Below, piece by piece: positions 55,683 to 64,000 of a DNA stretch of 64,000 nt. Source of the stretch: Streptomonospora wellingtoniae (GTDB lineage Bacteria; Actinomycetota; Actinomycetes; Streptosporangiales; Streptosporangiaceae); contig NZ_JAVREK010000001.1 in NCBI RefSeq assembly GCF_031845375.1, forward strand, positions 62,001 to 126,000, read 5' to 3'. The stretch's first letter is position 1, and every line of letters begins with the position of its first letter. The position numbers and the translations under genes are program-made. The notes beneath the pieces are model-generated. The model was not told where the DNA came from. It saw nothing but the letters and a program-made list of their open reading frames with translations, and did not search any database.

Positions 55683-56882
55683 TCAGCCCTGGTAGAGGGC
55701 CGCCGTCATCGCCTCCATGGCGATCTGCGGGTGCACGTTGGCGGCGATGCGCTCACGGCAGAGCATGATGGCGTCGATGCGCCGCAGGGTGGACTCCGGC
55801 GCCGAGGAGCGCGCGAGGCGCTGCACGTCGCCCTCGTGCCCGGCCGTGGACAGCTCGACCGCGGCGCCCAACTGGAAGGCCAGCACGTCGCGGTAGAACG
55901 CCACAAGGTCCATGAGCGCGACGTCGTAGGTATCGCGCTTGATGCGGGTCGCGCGGCGCTTCTGCCGCTCCTCCAGGTCCTTCAGGGCGCCCGCTGCGCC
56001 CCGCACGGCCTTGGCCACGCCCTTGCCCGTGGAGCCCTCGCCGAAGGCGGCCTTGAGGTCGTTGCGCTCGCGCTCGTCCAGGTGCTCGGTGGTGGCCTTG
56101 GCCTCGGCCTCCGCGAGCTCGTAGAGCCGCGCCGCGGCGGTCACGCACGCGCCGGTGCCGTCCAGTCGCACCGGTATGCCCAGCACCTCCGAGCGGCGCT
56201 CCCGGGCCTCGGGGTCGGTCGCCAGCTGACGCGCGCGCTCGACGTCGCCCGACGCCGCCCGGGCGGCGTCGGCGGCCCGGGCCGGATCGACGCCGTCGCG
56301 CCGGACCAGCAGGTCGGCCACGGCGCCGGTCGGCGGCGTCCGAAGGGTCACCTCGCGGCAGCGGGAGCGGATGGTGACCAGCATGTCCTCGGCGGTGGGG
56401 GTGCACAGCAGCCACACCGTGCGCGGCGAGGGCTCCTCGACTGCCTTGAGCAGCGCGTTCGAGGCGGCCTCGGTGGCGCGGTCGGCGTCCTCGAACAGCA
56501 CGATGCGGAACCTTCCGCCGGTGGGCCGCGACGCCGCCTGGAGCACCAGCTCGCGGGTGCGCTCGACGCCGAAACTCAGCCCGCTCGGGCGCACGTAGAG
56601 CACGTCGGCGTGGGTGCCGGCGAGTACCTGGTGACAGGATCCGCAGTCGCCGCAGCCGCCGCGGGGGCACTGCAGCGCCGCGGCGAAGGCGCGAGCGGAC
56701 TCGGCGCGGCCGGATCCCGGCGGCCCGGTGAACAGCCACGCGTGGGTCATGCCCTCGCCCGGCCCTCCGGCGAGCAGGTCGCCGGCGCCGCCGACGGCCG
56801 CCCGCAGCCGCTCGACCGCGGCGTCCTGGCCCACGAGGTCGCCGAAGACCCCGGATCGGCCGGCTTCCACTCGTTCGCTCAC
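55683..56882 (-). CDS. holB: DNA polymerase III δ' subunit
   Basis: A 399-residue clamp-loader subunit. The ATPase-like domain has a degenerate P-loop, FTGPPGSGRAESARAFAAAL (Arg in place of Lys), a zinc module with CPRGGCGDCGSCHQ, GFVERTRELV-type GVERTRELVLQAA, LFEDADRATEAASNALLKAVEEP and the arginine-finger SRC motif TIRSRCREV. These fit δ' of the clamp loader. GTG 56882 is taken as start; the frame is open upstream but unrelated. It follows the MFS–Tmk gene, separated by a terminator-like hairpin. Confidence 0.93.
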   Translation of the reverse strand: MSERVEAGRSGVFGDLVGQDAAVERLRAAVGGAGDLLAGGPGEGMTHAWLFTGPPGSGRAESARAFAAALQCPRGGCGDCGSCHQVLAGTHADVLYVRPSGLSFGVERTRELVLQAASRPTGGRFRIVLFEDADRATEAASNALLKAVEEPSPRTVWLLCTPTAEDMLVTIRSRCREVTLRTPPTGAVADLLVRRDGVDPARAADAARAASGDVERARQLATDPEARERRSEVLGIPVRLDGTGACVTAAARLYELAEAEAKATTEHLDERERNDLKAAFGEGSTGKGVAKAVRGAAGALKDLEERQKRRATRIKRDTYDVALMDLVAFYRDVLAFQLGAAVELSTAGHEGDVQRLARSSAPESTLRRIDAIMLCRERIAANVHPQIAMEAMTAALYQG

Positions 56883-57023
56883 CGCTGCGCCCCACTGCCG
56901 CTCGATCGCCGACTGGGCCCGGACGGTGCGGCACCGCCTCAGGGTCGGCACCCAGGATAGACCGCCCGGCCGACATACCGCCGGCGTTCGGCCGCCGCCT
57001 GCGGGAGCCGCCCGGACACGGAA

Positions 57024-57059
57024 ACGGCCGCCGGAGTCGCGGCGGACTCCGGCGGCCGT
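57024..57059 (-). terminator. Terminator after the MFS–tmk gene
   Basis: ACGGCCGCCGGAGTC and its complement (15 bases) around a 6-base loop, 48 bases after the stop, followed on the minus strand by TTTCCG. Confidence 0.65.
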
Positions 57060-57106
57060 GTACTCGGACCCGGTCCCCGGCCGACCCGAGGCACCGGGCG
57101 GCGGCC

Positions 57107-59551
57107 CTACTCCTTGATCGTGGGCATCATCCCGGTGATCGCCTCGGCGTCCTGGGGCACCGGGTCGGGCAGCAGCGGGCGGAGGCGGCGCCGGATCTCG
57201 CGGCCGATCTCCTCGGCGGACTCCCGCCCGTCGACGACCAGGTACCGGGAGGGGTCGCGCTCGGCGAGCTCGCGGAAGCCCTGCCGCACCCGCGCGTGGA
57301 ACTCCTCCGACTCGGCCTCCATGCGGTCGGTGCTGCCGCCCAGCCGGGCCAGCCCCTGGTCCGGCGGGATGTCCAGGAGAACGGTCAGATGCGGCGCCAG
57401 GTCCTCGGTCGCCCACTCGTTGACGCGCTCGATCTCGTCACGGGCGAGCTCGCGGCCGGCGCCCTGGTAGGCCAGCGTGGAGTCGACGTAGCGGTCGCTG
57501 ATGACGATCGCACCCCGGCGCAGTGCGGGCAGGATCACCGACGACACGTGCTCGGCGCGGTCGGCCGCGTACAGCAGCGCCTCGGCGCGCGCCGACATCC
57601 CGGTGTGCTCGCGGTCCAGCAGCAGGGCACGCAGCCGCATCCCCAGCTTCGTGGAACCGGGCTCGCGGGTGGTCACCACCTCGAACCCCTCTTCGCGCAG
57701 CCACACCGACAGCCGGCCGGCCTGGGTGGACTTGCCGGCGCCCTCGCCGCCCTCCAGGACGATGAAGGTGCCGGGCAGGCGGCTCTCCTCCGGCGCCGCC
57801 TCGGCGCTGGGGAGCGGCACCCCGCGCAGCGCGGCGAACAGCTCCTTGGTGAGCGGGGCCTCGCCGCCGGTGTCGACCCTGCGGTAGACGACCAGCGAGG
57901 CCGACACCACCAGCACGCCCGTGATCAGCAGAACCGCGCCGGTCCCCAGGAACTCGTAGTCGAGGTCGCCGAAGCCCACGGTGTAGTCGCCGACGACCGC
58001 GGCGATCAGCGGAGCCGCGACCACCGCGACGAGCAGCTCGGTGCGGGCCACGGCGTCGAGATAGCCCAGCGTGCGGGTGCGGATGTCGTCTTCCAGCTCC
58101 TGGTGCAGCAGGGTCACGCCCGTCGCCCAGGTGATCCCCGCGGCACCGCCGACCAACGCGACCAGCACCGCGGCCATGACCATATTCGGGATCAGGCCGG
58201 CGGCCAGCAGGGCCAGGGCGGCGACCACCATGCTCACCGAGAACAGCCGCGGGCGGCTGAGGTGGTGCAGGATGCGCGGGCCGGCGACCACGCCCAGGCC
58301 CATTCCCGCGAAGACGGCGGCGAAGAGCACCCCGAACCCGGCGTTGCCGGCTCCCAGGGTCGTCACGTGCAGCCGGGCGACGCCGACCACGGCGGCCACG
58401 GCGGGGAACACGCTGACCATGCCGGCCAGCAGGCCCCGGACGAACGGGGTGGTGCCGGCGAACCGGCCGCCCTGCCACACGGTCCGCAGCAGGTTCTCCG
58501 GCCGGTACCGCGGCTCGGCCGCGGGCGGGGCCGCGGCGGGGCGGTCGGCGGCACCGCCGCTCGCCGACGGATCGGCGGCGGGGGCCTCCGCTGGCTGCGG
58601 CACGGGCGGCATCTCGGCGGTGGCCTCGTTGTCCGCCGACCGGGTACCCGTGGCGATCGGGGTCGTGCGCTCGTTCTCGGCGGCGCTCTCGGTGGTCTGC
58701 ATTTGCGCGGTGGCCTCGTCGTCGGCCGACCGGCCGGCGGCGATCGGCGACGTGGGCTCGTTGTCGGCCGCGTTCGGCGGCGCGGCAGGACCGGCCGGAG
58801 CCGCCGAGGGCCGGGCCCGGTCCGTTCCAGTACCCGCGGGCGCCGGGGTCGGCGAGGCCTCCACCAGCCTCCTGCGCGGCTTGGGCATCACCCACGCCGC
58901 CAGTGCGGCCGCGAGGAACGCGACCCCGGCCGTGTACAGGGCCGCGTCGGCCTGCGGCACGAAGAAGGCGCCGTCGGTACGCCCGCCGCCACCGGGCAGC
59001 AGCGCGCCGAGCAGCCAGCTCATGGACGCCAGCGCCGCGAACAGCACGCCGGCCACGGGAGCGGCCCCGTAGAACGTGAGCACGCCGAGCCGGGTCGCGC
59101 GGTCCAGCTTGCGCTTGGGCACCGCCTCGGCGAGCGCGGCGTCCTTGGCCGGAGTCCAGGCCAGGGCCGCGAGCTCGGCGAGGAAGCCGGCGATGAGCAG
59201 CCAGTCAAGGCGGCCCGCGAGCGGGATGGACAGATAGAGGAGCGCGCGGGCGGCATCGGCGGCGGCCATCGTCATCCGCCGGTCGAACCGGTCGGCCAGC
59301 AGGCCGGCCAGCGGGCTCAGCAGCAGCGGAGGCGCGAGCTTGACCGCGGCCGCGCCGGCGACGGCGTAGGCGCGGATCAGGGGGTCGGAGTCGGCGGTCA
59401 GTGCGGCGGCCAGGGAAAGGAGGACGAGCAGGCCGAACCAGTCGCCGAGGCTCGACAGCGACAGCGCGGCCCACAGGCGGCGCAACGGCTTGCTGCTGGA
59501 CAGGACGCCGCGCGTCTCGCCCGGTGCTCCTAGGGGGGCAGATCTGCTCAT
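57107..59551 (-). CDS. tmk: MFS transporter–thymidylate kinase fusion
   Basis: An 814-residue bifunctional chain. Residues 1 to about 560 are an MFS-type membrane domain (GDWFGLLVLLSLAAAL, PLAGLLADRFDRRMTM, twelve-helix pattern) with a long Ala/Pro/Thr/Glu linker in its cytoplasmic loop. From residue 594 the chain is a complete thymidylate kinase: P-loop FIVLEGGEGAGKSTQ, TREPGSTKLGMRLR, SDRYVDSTLAYQGAGR and LLDIPPDQGLARL. The same fusion is known in Streptomyces (SCO3542 type). ATG 59551 has no ribosome site but TACCTT seven bases upstream, so it may be leaderless. The transported substrate is unknown. Confidence 0.93.
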   Translation of the reverse strand: MSRSAPLGAPGETRGVLSSSKPLRRLWAALSLSSLGDWFGLLVLLSLAAALTADSDPLIRAYAVAGAAAVKLAPPLLLSPLAGLLADRFDRRMTMAAADAARALLYLSIPLAGRLDWLLIAGFLAELAALAWTPAKDAALAEAVPKRKLDRATRLGVLTFYGAAPVAGVLFAALASMSWLLGALLPGGGGRTDGAFFVPQADAALYTAGVAFLAAALAAWVMPKPRRRLVEASPTPAPAGTGTDRARPSAAPAGPAAPPNAADNEPTSPIAAGRSADDEATAQMQTTESAAENERTTPIATGTRSADNEATAEMPPVPQPAEAPAADPSASGGAADRPAAAPPAAEPRYRPENLLRTVWQGGRFAGTTPFVRGLLAGMVSVFPAVAAVVGVARLHVTTLGAGNAGFGVLFAAVFAGMGLGVVAGPRILHHLSRPRLFSVSMVVAALALLAAGLIPNMVMAAVLVALVGGAAGITWATGVTLLHQELEDDIRTRTLGYLDAVARTELLVAVVAAPLIAAVVGDYTVGFGDLDYEFLGTGAVLLITGVLVVSASLVVYRRVDTGGEAPLTKELFAALRGVPLPSAEAAPEESRLPGTFIVLEGGEGAGKSTQAGRLSVWLREEGFEVVTTREPGSTKLGMRLRALLLDREHTGMSARAEALLYAADRAEHVSSVILPALRRGAIVISDRYVDSTLAYQGAGRELARDEIERVNEWATEDLAPHLTVLLDIPPDQGLARLGGSTDRMEAESEEFHARVRQGFRELAERDPSRYLVVDGRESAEEIGREIRRRLRPLLPDPVPQDAEAITGMMPTIKE

Positions 59552-60001
59552 AGCGATGAAGGTATCGACTGTTCTGGTGCTGGGAAGGTGGGCTTTGGGC
59601 CCCGATCGGTCCGGGACGGCAAACAAGGACCGGCCGTGCTGCGGGCGCAGTCGCCAGCCTAGTGCGAAACGTGAGAAGGGCGATAGCTCGCTCGGCAACA
59701 GCGGGATCCGGCGCCCCGCGCCTCGCGCCGCGCGGCGTTCAAGGAGCGTTCGCGGCACTGTAGCGCCGGGCGAACCGGGGCGCCACCCCCGCACCGGCGC
59801 GGACGGGCTGCTCCGGCTCCGCTGCCGCGGCGGGGGCGGGCGCCGACCTGGAGGCCTGCGGCGGCGACAGCGGGCGTGAATTCTCCGTCACACCGCACGG
59901 ACGCCCGCCAAGCCTCCGCAGGTACCGGACTGCGGCTCCTCCGCTTTGCGACGCGGGCGGCCGGTGCAGCGCGGGTAGCGGCCGGCCTGTCGGCGGTCGT
60001 T
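59552..60001. other. Intergenic region between topA and tmk
   Basis: About 450 bases without a supported gene. It holds the likely tmk promoter next to its start and the topA terminator at its right edge. Confidence 0.35.
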
Positions 60002-60041
60002 CCGGGGGCGCCCCGGCGGCCCATGCGCGGGGCGCCCCCGG
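60002..60041 (-). terminator. topA terminator
   Basis: CCGGGGGCGCCCCG and its exact complement (14 bases) with a 12-base loop, 6 bases after the topA stop. Confidence 0.75.
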
Positions 60042-60047
60042 TACGGG

Positions 60048-62909
60048 TCAGGACTGCGACGTGCCGCCCTTGGGAGTACCGTCCTTGGCGCCCGACCGCG
60101 CTCCGCTCCCCGCGGTGCTCTTCTTCGTCGCGGCCTTCTTCGTCGCACCCTTCTTCGTTCCCGTCGCATCGGCCGAGGACTTGGCCGAGCCGGACTTGGC
60201 GGCGGTCGACTTGCCCGACGAGGACTTCTTGGCCGGGGCCTTCGCGCGCCGTTCCGCGAGAAGCTCACCAGCGCGCGCGTCGGTGACCGCGTCCACCTCG
60301 TCGCCCTTGCGCAGTGAGGCGTTGGTCTCGCCGTCGGTCACGTAGGGGCCGAAGCGGCCGTCCTTGACGACCATCGGCTTGCCGGTCTCGGGGTCGTTGC
60401 CCAGCTCGCGCAGCGGGGCCGAAGCGGCGGCGCGGCGGCCGCGCTGCTTGGGTTGGGCGAACAGCTCCTTCGCCTTCTCCACGGTGACCGTGAAGATCTG
60501 CTCCTCGGTCTCCAGCGAGCGGCTGTCGGTCCCTTTGCGCAGGTAGGGGCCGAACCGGCCGTTCTGCGCGGTGACCTGCTCGCCGTCGATCTCACCCACC
60601 ACGCGCGGCAGGGAGAGCAGCTTCAGCGCGTCGTCCAGCCCGATGGTGTCCAGCGACATCGACTTCAGCAGCGACGCGGTGCGGGGCTTGGGCGCGTTCT
60701 TGGATTTGGACTTGGCCGACTTGGCGCCGCCCGAGGCCGGCTGGGCCTCCTGGTCCTCCAGCACCTCGGTGACGTAGGGGCCGAACCTGCCGTTGCGCGC
60801 GACGATGCGCCGCCCGGTCTCGGGGTCGACGCCCAGCTCGCGGTCGCCGCTGGGCTGGGCGAACAGCTCCTCGGCCTTCTCCAGCGTGAGCTCGTCGGGC
60901 GCCAGGTCCTCGGGCACGTTCACCCGCTGGCCGTCGCTCTCGCGCTCCATGTAGGGGCCGTAGCGGCCCACCCGGATCATGATGTCGGTGCCCTGCAGCG
61001 GGAAGGAGCTGACCTCCTTGGGGTCGATCTCGCTGAGCTGGTCGCCGACGAGTTCCTTGAGCCCGGCCTCCTCCTCGGCGCCGTAGTAGAACCGGCGCAG
61101 CCACGGCACGCTCTCGGCCTCGCCGCGGGCGATGCCGTCGAGCATGTCCTCCATGCGCGCGGTGAAGTCGTAGTCGACCAGGTTGCCGAAGTGCCGCTCC
61201 AGCAGCTGGACCACCGCGAACGCCAGGAAGGAGGGCACCAGCGCCGAGCCCTTCCGGAACACGTAGCCGCGGTCCAGGATGGTGCCGATGATCGACGCGT
61301 AGGTCGAGGGCCGACCGATCTCGCGCTCCTCGAGCTCCTTGACCAGGCTGGCCTCGGTGTAGCGCGCCGGAGGACGGGTGCTGTGGCCCTCGGCCGCGAG
61401 GTCCTCGGCCTTGAGCGGGTCGGCCTCTTCCAGCGGCGGCAGGCGGCGCTCGCGGTCGTCGAGCTCGGCCTCGGGGTCGTCGGAGCCCTCGACGTAGGCC
61501 TTGAGGAAGCCGTGGAAGGTGATGACCTTGCCGGTGGCGGTGAACTCGGCCGACTCGCCGGCGGTGGAGGTGCCGACGACCTTCACAGTCACCGACTCGC
61601 CCACCGCGTCCTTCATCTGCGAGGCGACGGTGCGCTTCCAGATCAGCTCGTAGAGCCGGAACTCGGCGCCGCTCAGGCCGGTCTCGGCGGGCGTGCGGAA
61701 GCTGTCGCCGGCCGGGCGGATGGCCTCGTGGGCCTCCTGGGCGTTCTTGACCTTGCTGGAGTACACGCGGGGCTTGGCGGGCACGTAGTCGGCGCCGTAG
61801 AGCCGGGTGGCCTGATCGCGTGCCGCGGCGATCGCGCTCTCCGACAGCGTGGTGCTGTCGGTGCGCATGTAGGTGATGAAGCCGTTCTCGTACAGCCGCT
61901 GCGCCACCTGCATGGTCTGCTTGGAGGACAGGCTCAGCTTGCGCGAGGCCTCCTGCTGCAGCGTGGTGGTGCGGAAGGGCGCGTAGGGCGAGCGCTTGTA
62001 GGGCTTGCGCTCCACCGAGCTGACCGCGAAGTCGCTGCCGGACAGCCGCTGGACCAGACCGCGCGCCGCCTCCTCGTCCAGGTGCAGCACGCCCGATCCC
62101 GAGCGCAGCTCGCCGGCCGAGGTGAAGTCCCGGCCAACCGCCACCCGGGCTCCGTCGACGCTCGCGAGCGCGGCGGTGAAGGTGGCGGGGTCGTCGCCCG
62201 CGCCGCCGCCCACGGTGTCGAAGACGGCCTTCAGGCCCCAATAGTCGGCGGAGACGAAGCTAATGCGCTCCCGTTCGCGCTCGACGACCAGGCGCGTGGC
62301 CACCGACTGGACCCGACCCGCCGAGAGCTTGGGGACCATCACCTTCTTCCACAGCACCGGCGAGACCTCGTAGCCGTAGAGGCGGTCGAGGACGCGACGG
62401 GTCTCCTGGGCGTCGACCAGCCGCAGGTTCAGGTCGCGTGTGTTCTCGGCGGCGTGGCGGATGGCGTCCTTGGTGATCTCGTTGAACACCATGCGGCGAA
62501 CGGGCACCTTGGGCTTGAGCTCCTCGCGCAGGTGCCAGGCGATGGCCTCGCCCTCGCGGTCCTCATCTGTGGCGAGGTAGAGCTCGTCGGCCTCGGCCAG
62601 CAGCTCCTTGAGCCGCTTGACGTGCGGCTTCTTCTCCGGGTTGACCACATAGAGGGGCTCGAAGTCGTGGTCGACGTTCACCCCGAGGCGCGCCCACGGC
62701 TCGCTCTTGTAGCGGGCCGGGATCTCGGCGGCCTTGGTGGGCAGGTCGCGGATGTGGCCGATGCTGGACTCCACGACGTATCCCCGGCCCAGATAGCCGG
62801 CGATGGTCTTCGCCTTGGCGGGCGACTCGACGATGACAAGCCGGTTTCGGTCCTGCTGTCCGGTGTCCTCGGAGCCGTTCTCGCCGGCGCTGCCCTTCTT
62901 GGGTGGCAC
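60048..62909 (-). CDS. topA: DNA topoisomerase I
   Basis: A 953-residue type IA topoisomerase relaxing negative supercoils. Toprim: LVIVESPAKAKTIAGYLG and LATDEDREGEAIAWHL (acidic triad). Catalytic Tyr in GFITYMRTDSTTLS. The C-terminal region has several topo-C repeats (for example RYGPYMERESDGQRVNV, NGRFGPYVTEVLEDQ, NGRFGPYLRKGTDSR), without zinc-finger Cys clusters, then a Lys/Ala-rich tail (KKGATKKAATKKS) like that of other actinobacterial TopA proteins. Essential; interacts with DNA through the basic tail (family knowledge). ATG 62909 with weak ribosome site. Confidence 0.97.
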   Translation of the reverse strand: MPPKKGSAGENGSEDTGQQDRNRLVIVESPAKAKTIAGYLGRGYVVESSIGHIRDLPTKAAEIPARYKSEPWARLGVNVDHDFEPLYVVNPEKKPHVKRLKELLAEADELYLATDEDREGEAIAWHLREELKPKVPVRRMVFNEITKDAIRHAAENTRDLNLRLVDAQETRRVLDRLYGYEVSPVLWKKVMVPKLSAGRVQSVATRLVVERERERISFVSADYWGLKAVFDTVGGGAGDDPATFTAALASVDGARVAVGRDFTSAGELRSGSGVLHLDEEAARGLVQRLSGSDFAVSSVERKPYKRSPYAPFRTTTLQQEASRKLSLSSKQTMQVAQRLYENGFITYMRTDSTTLSESAIAAARDQATRLYGADYVPAKPRVYSSKVKNAQEAHEAIRPAGDSFRTPAETGLSGAEFRLYELIWKRTVASQMKDAVGESVTVKVVGTSTAGESAEFTATGKVITFHGFLKAYVEGSDDPEAELDDRERRLPPLEEADPLKAEDLAAEGHSTRPPARYTEASLVKELEEREIGRPSTYASIIGTILDRGYVFRKGSALVPSFLAFAVVQLLERHFGNLVDYDFTARMEDMLDGIARGEAESVPWLRRFYYGAEEEAGLKELVGDQLSEIDPKEVSSFPLQGTDIMIRVGRYGPYMERESDGQRVNVPEDLAPDELTLEKAEELFAQPSGDRELGVDPETGRRIVARNGRFGPYVTEVLEDQEAQPASGGAKSAKSKSKNAPKPRTASLLKSMSLDTIGLDDALKLLSLPRVVGEIDGEQVTAQNGRFGPYLRKGTDSRSLETEEQIFTVTVEKAKELFAQPKQRGRRAAASAPLRELGNDPETGKPMVVKDGRFGPYVTDGETNASLRKGDEVDAVTDARAGELLAERRAKAPAKKSSSGKSTAAKSGSAKSSADATGTKKGATKKAATKKSTAGSGARSGAKDGTPKGGTSQS

Positions 62910-63140
62910 GCTGTTCCCCTACATCTCGCCTTGCGCTGTCTGTGCGACCGGTCAACGGGTCCGCCAGCCATCGGAATTCCCAGCCACTGACGGTAACCGA
63001 CGGCGACGGGATTCGCTCCCCCGAGACGGCGTGTACCGGTCGGCGCCGTCGCGAGCGGGCCCGTTGGCCGGTGGGGACCGGTGGTTCACGTGTACGAACG
63101 GTATGGCACGAACACCGTCAGCGGTCGCAGAATAAGAAGG

Positions 63141-63326
63141 ATGCTTGAGTACGAATACCGCGAGATCCGCTTTCCACGCGGCACCTCGCGCAGCGCCACC
63201 CGTCAGGCGCTGACCGAACAGGCGGAGTACGGGAAGTGGGAACTTGCCCGGGTACGCCTGTTTCCCGACGGAAGTCGCCGCGTGACACTGCGTCGGAAGA
63301 TCCTTCGACAGCTACGCCCGATGTGA
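63141..63326 (+). CDS. DUF5703 family small protein
   Basis: A 61-residue protein: MLEYEYREIRFPRGTSRSA, then LTEQAEYGKWELARVRLFPD and a basic end RRVTLRRKILRQ. This is the conserved pattern of the DUF5703 family found in Streptomyces and relatives. ATG 63141 is used; AAGAAGG directly abuts it, so a leaderless or slightly different start is possible. Function unknown. Divergent from topA. Confidence 0.75.
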   Translation: MLEYEYREIRFPRGTSRSATRQALTEQAEYGKWELARVRLFPDGSRRVTLRRKILRQLRPM

Positions 63327-63626
63327 TTTAAACCACACTCGCCGCTGCGTCCTGGCAACCGCGAAGGCGGTGGCCGGATCCGGCCCGCCCGCCGACCCGC
63401 CGAGTCACTCGGTTCCGACTCCGCCGAGTCCCAACCGCAGGCGCCGCGGCTTGGACTGGCTGCGCCTACGAATATGAAGTTCGGTTTACCCAGTGGCTGA
63501 GGGATGTCACGCTCCGAGAAAAAAGGAGTGCTTCGCCAACGGAGGATCACGCGGATGCGCTCGGCTCCCGGCCCGCCACGGCGATCCCGATCCCGCCGTC
63601 GAACGGCTACCCGGCCCGCTCGCATA
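63327..63626. other. Intergenic region downstream of the DUF5703 gene
   Basis: About 300 bases without a supported gene; frames here look random. Confidence 0.35.
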
Positions 63627-63666
63627 CGGCGGCGGCCCTCTCACGAGCCCGAGAGGGCCGCCGCCG
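63627..63666. terminator. Perfect 16-bp hairpin between convergent genes
   Basis: CGGCGGCGGCCCTCTC and its exact complement with an 8-base loop. It lies 137 bases after the stop of the gene at 63803 and about 300 bases after the DUF5703 gene; a bidirectional terminator is likely. Confidence 0.65.
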
Positions 63667-63802
63667 CGGCCGTCGCGTCCCCCGGTCCCCGCCACAACAT
63701 CGGCGCAGGCTGTAGGGCACCGCACCGGCGGCGCAGCCGTTCCATCCCCTGCTTTCCGGACCGTCGCCACCCGGCCTGGGCCGAGAAGGTCCGCGATCCG
63801 GC

Positions 63803-64000
63803 CTAGAGGCCCATGTCGGTGGCTCCCTGGGACGAGAACTGACGCACGGAATCGGTCTGCGTGACCCGGTCCGTCGCCTCGGACAGGCCGCTCAGCTCAG
63901 AAGGCACGGAATCGGGGGTCCCGGGCACCTCAGGGGTCTGAGCCTCAACCGCCTGCGACCCCGGAACGGCGTTCATCAAGCCCGACGGGTCGGGCAGCTC
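63803..64000 (-). CDS. C-terminal end of a probable secreted protein (5' part beyond window)
   Basis: The last 65 residues before a TAG stop: DPSGLMNAVPGSQAVEAQTP, then PGTPDSVPSELSGLSEATDR and ending QFSSQGATDMGL. Ser/Pro/Thr/Gly-rich, no Cys or charged clusters, as in small secreted or wall-associated actinobacterial proteins. No domain is recognisable in this fragment. The start lies outside the window. Confidence 0.6.
   Translation of the reverse strand, partial: ELPDPSGLMNAVPGSQAVEAQTPEVPGTPDSVPSELSGLSEATDRVTQTDSVRQFSSQGATDMGL

Noticed and set aside
63507..63770. Open frame of 87 codons on the minus strand
   Set aside because: It spans the strong hairpin and has random-looking Gly/Arg/Pro composition; no ribosome site.

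Overview
The window is very GC-rich, densely coded actinobacterial chromosome. The gene order suggests a member of the Streptosporangiales such as a Nocardiopsaceae species; that placement is inference from remembered synteny. Blocks such as radA–(Rv3587c-like)–mutY, clpC–lsr2–lysS–coaX–panC, ftsH–folE–folP–folB–folK, hpt–tilS–metalloprotease–dacB–ppa and holB–tmk–topA resemble the corresponding stretches of Mycobacterium and Streptomyces. This is core chromosome with a few unusual insertions and fusions. I see no prophage, CRISPR array, insertion sequence or rRNA. There is one tRNA gene (Thr, anticodon CGT).

Layout. 1–13.9 kb: partial phosphatase-like gene, acuC, proC, proline dehydrogenase, an ABC-2 exporter pair, purC, a TIM-barrel isomerase-like gene, a methyltransferase, a secreted SGNH hydrolase, radA, an Rv3587c-like membrane protein, mutY and a DUF3105 protein. 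14–25 kb: clpC with a probable ClgR site and a leader hairpin, lsr2, a small membrane protein, a large endonuclease Q-like/UvrD helicase fusion, an N-acetylglutamate synthase-like gene, a LuxR-type HTH protein and lysS. 25–30.4 kb: coaX, a nadB–nadC fusion, panC and a DUF2520 oxidoreductase, reading as one cofactor (CoA/NAD) cluster upstream of lysS. 30.9–34.7 kb: two bacterial PH-domain membrane proteins. 34.9–40.9 kb: ftsH, folE, folP, an NTF2-like gene, folB, folK and a DUF3180 gene, a tetrahydrofolate cluster with several 4-base GTGA overlaps. 41.3–46.4 kb: hpt, tilS, zinc metalloprotease, dacB and ppa. 46.5–53.7 kb: accessory genes, including a NERD-like membrane protein, a possible poly-cysteine leader peptide ahead of a degenerate cupin, a DnaQ-like exonuclease, a PfkB kinase and a GH4 glycosidase. 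53.8–64 kb: tRNA-Thr, a lipoprotein aminopeptidase, holB, an MFS–thymidylate kinase fusion, topA, a DUF5703 gene and the end of a secreted-type protein.

Most notable observations. (1) Four copies of a roughly 65-base palindromic element with long arms (core GATCTTGTAGCTATCG) and a partly conserved, orientable centre. Each copy lies 13–52 bases after the stop codon of a minus-strand gene. (2) A single protein joining an endonuclease Q-like PHP nuclease to an SF1 helicase, a plausible self-contained repair machine for deaminated DNA. (3) The diadenylate cyclase gene disA is missing from its usual place next to radA, and one of the palindromes sits exactly there. (4) A NadB–NadC fusion. (5) A poly-Cys mini-ORF upstream of a cysteine-dioxygenase-like cupin that appears to lack its metal-binding His-X-His.
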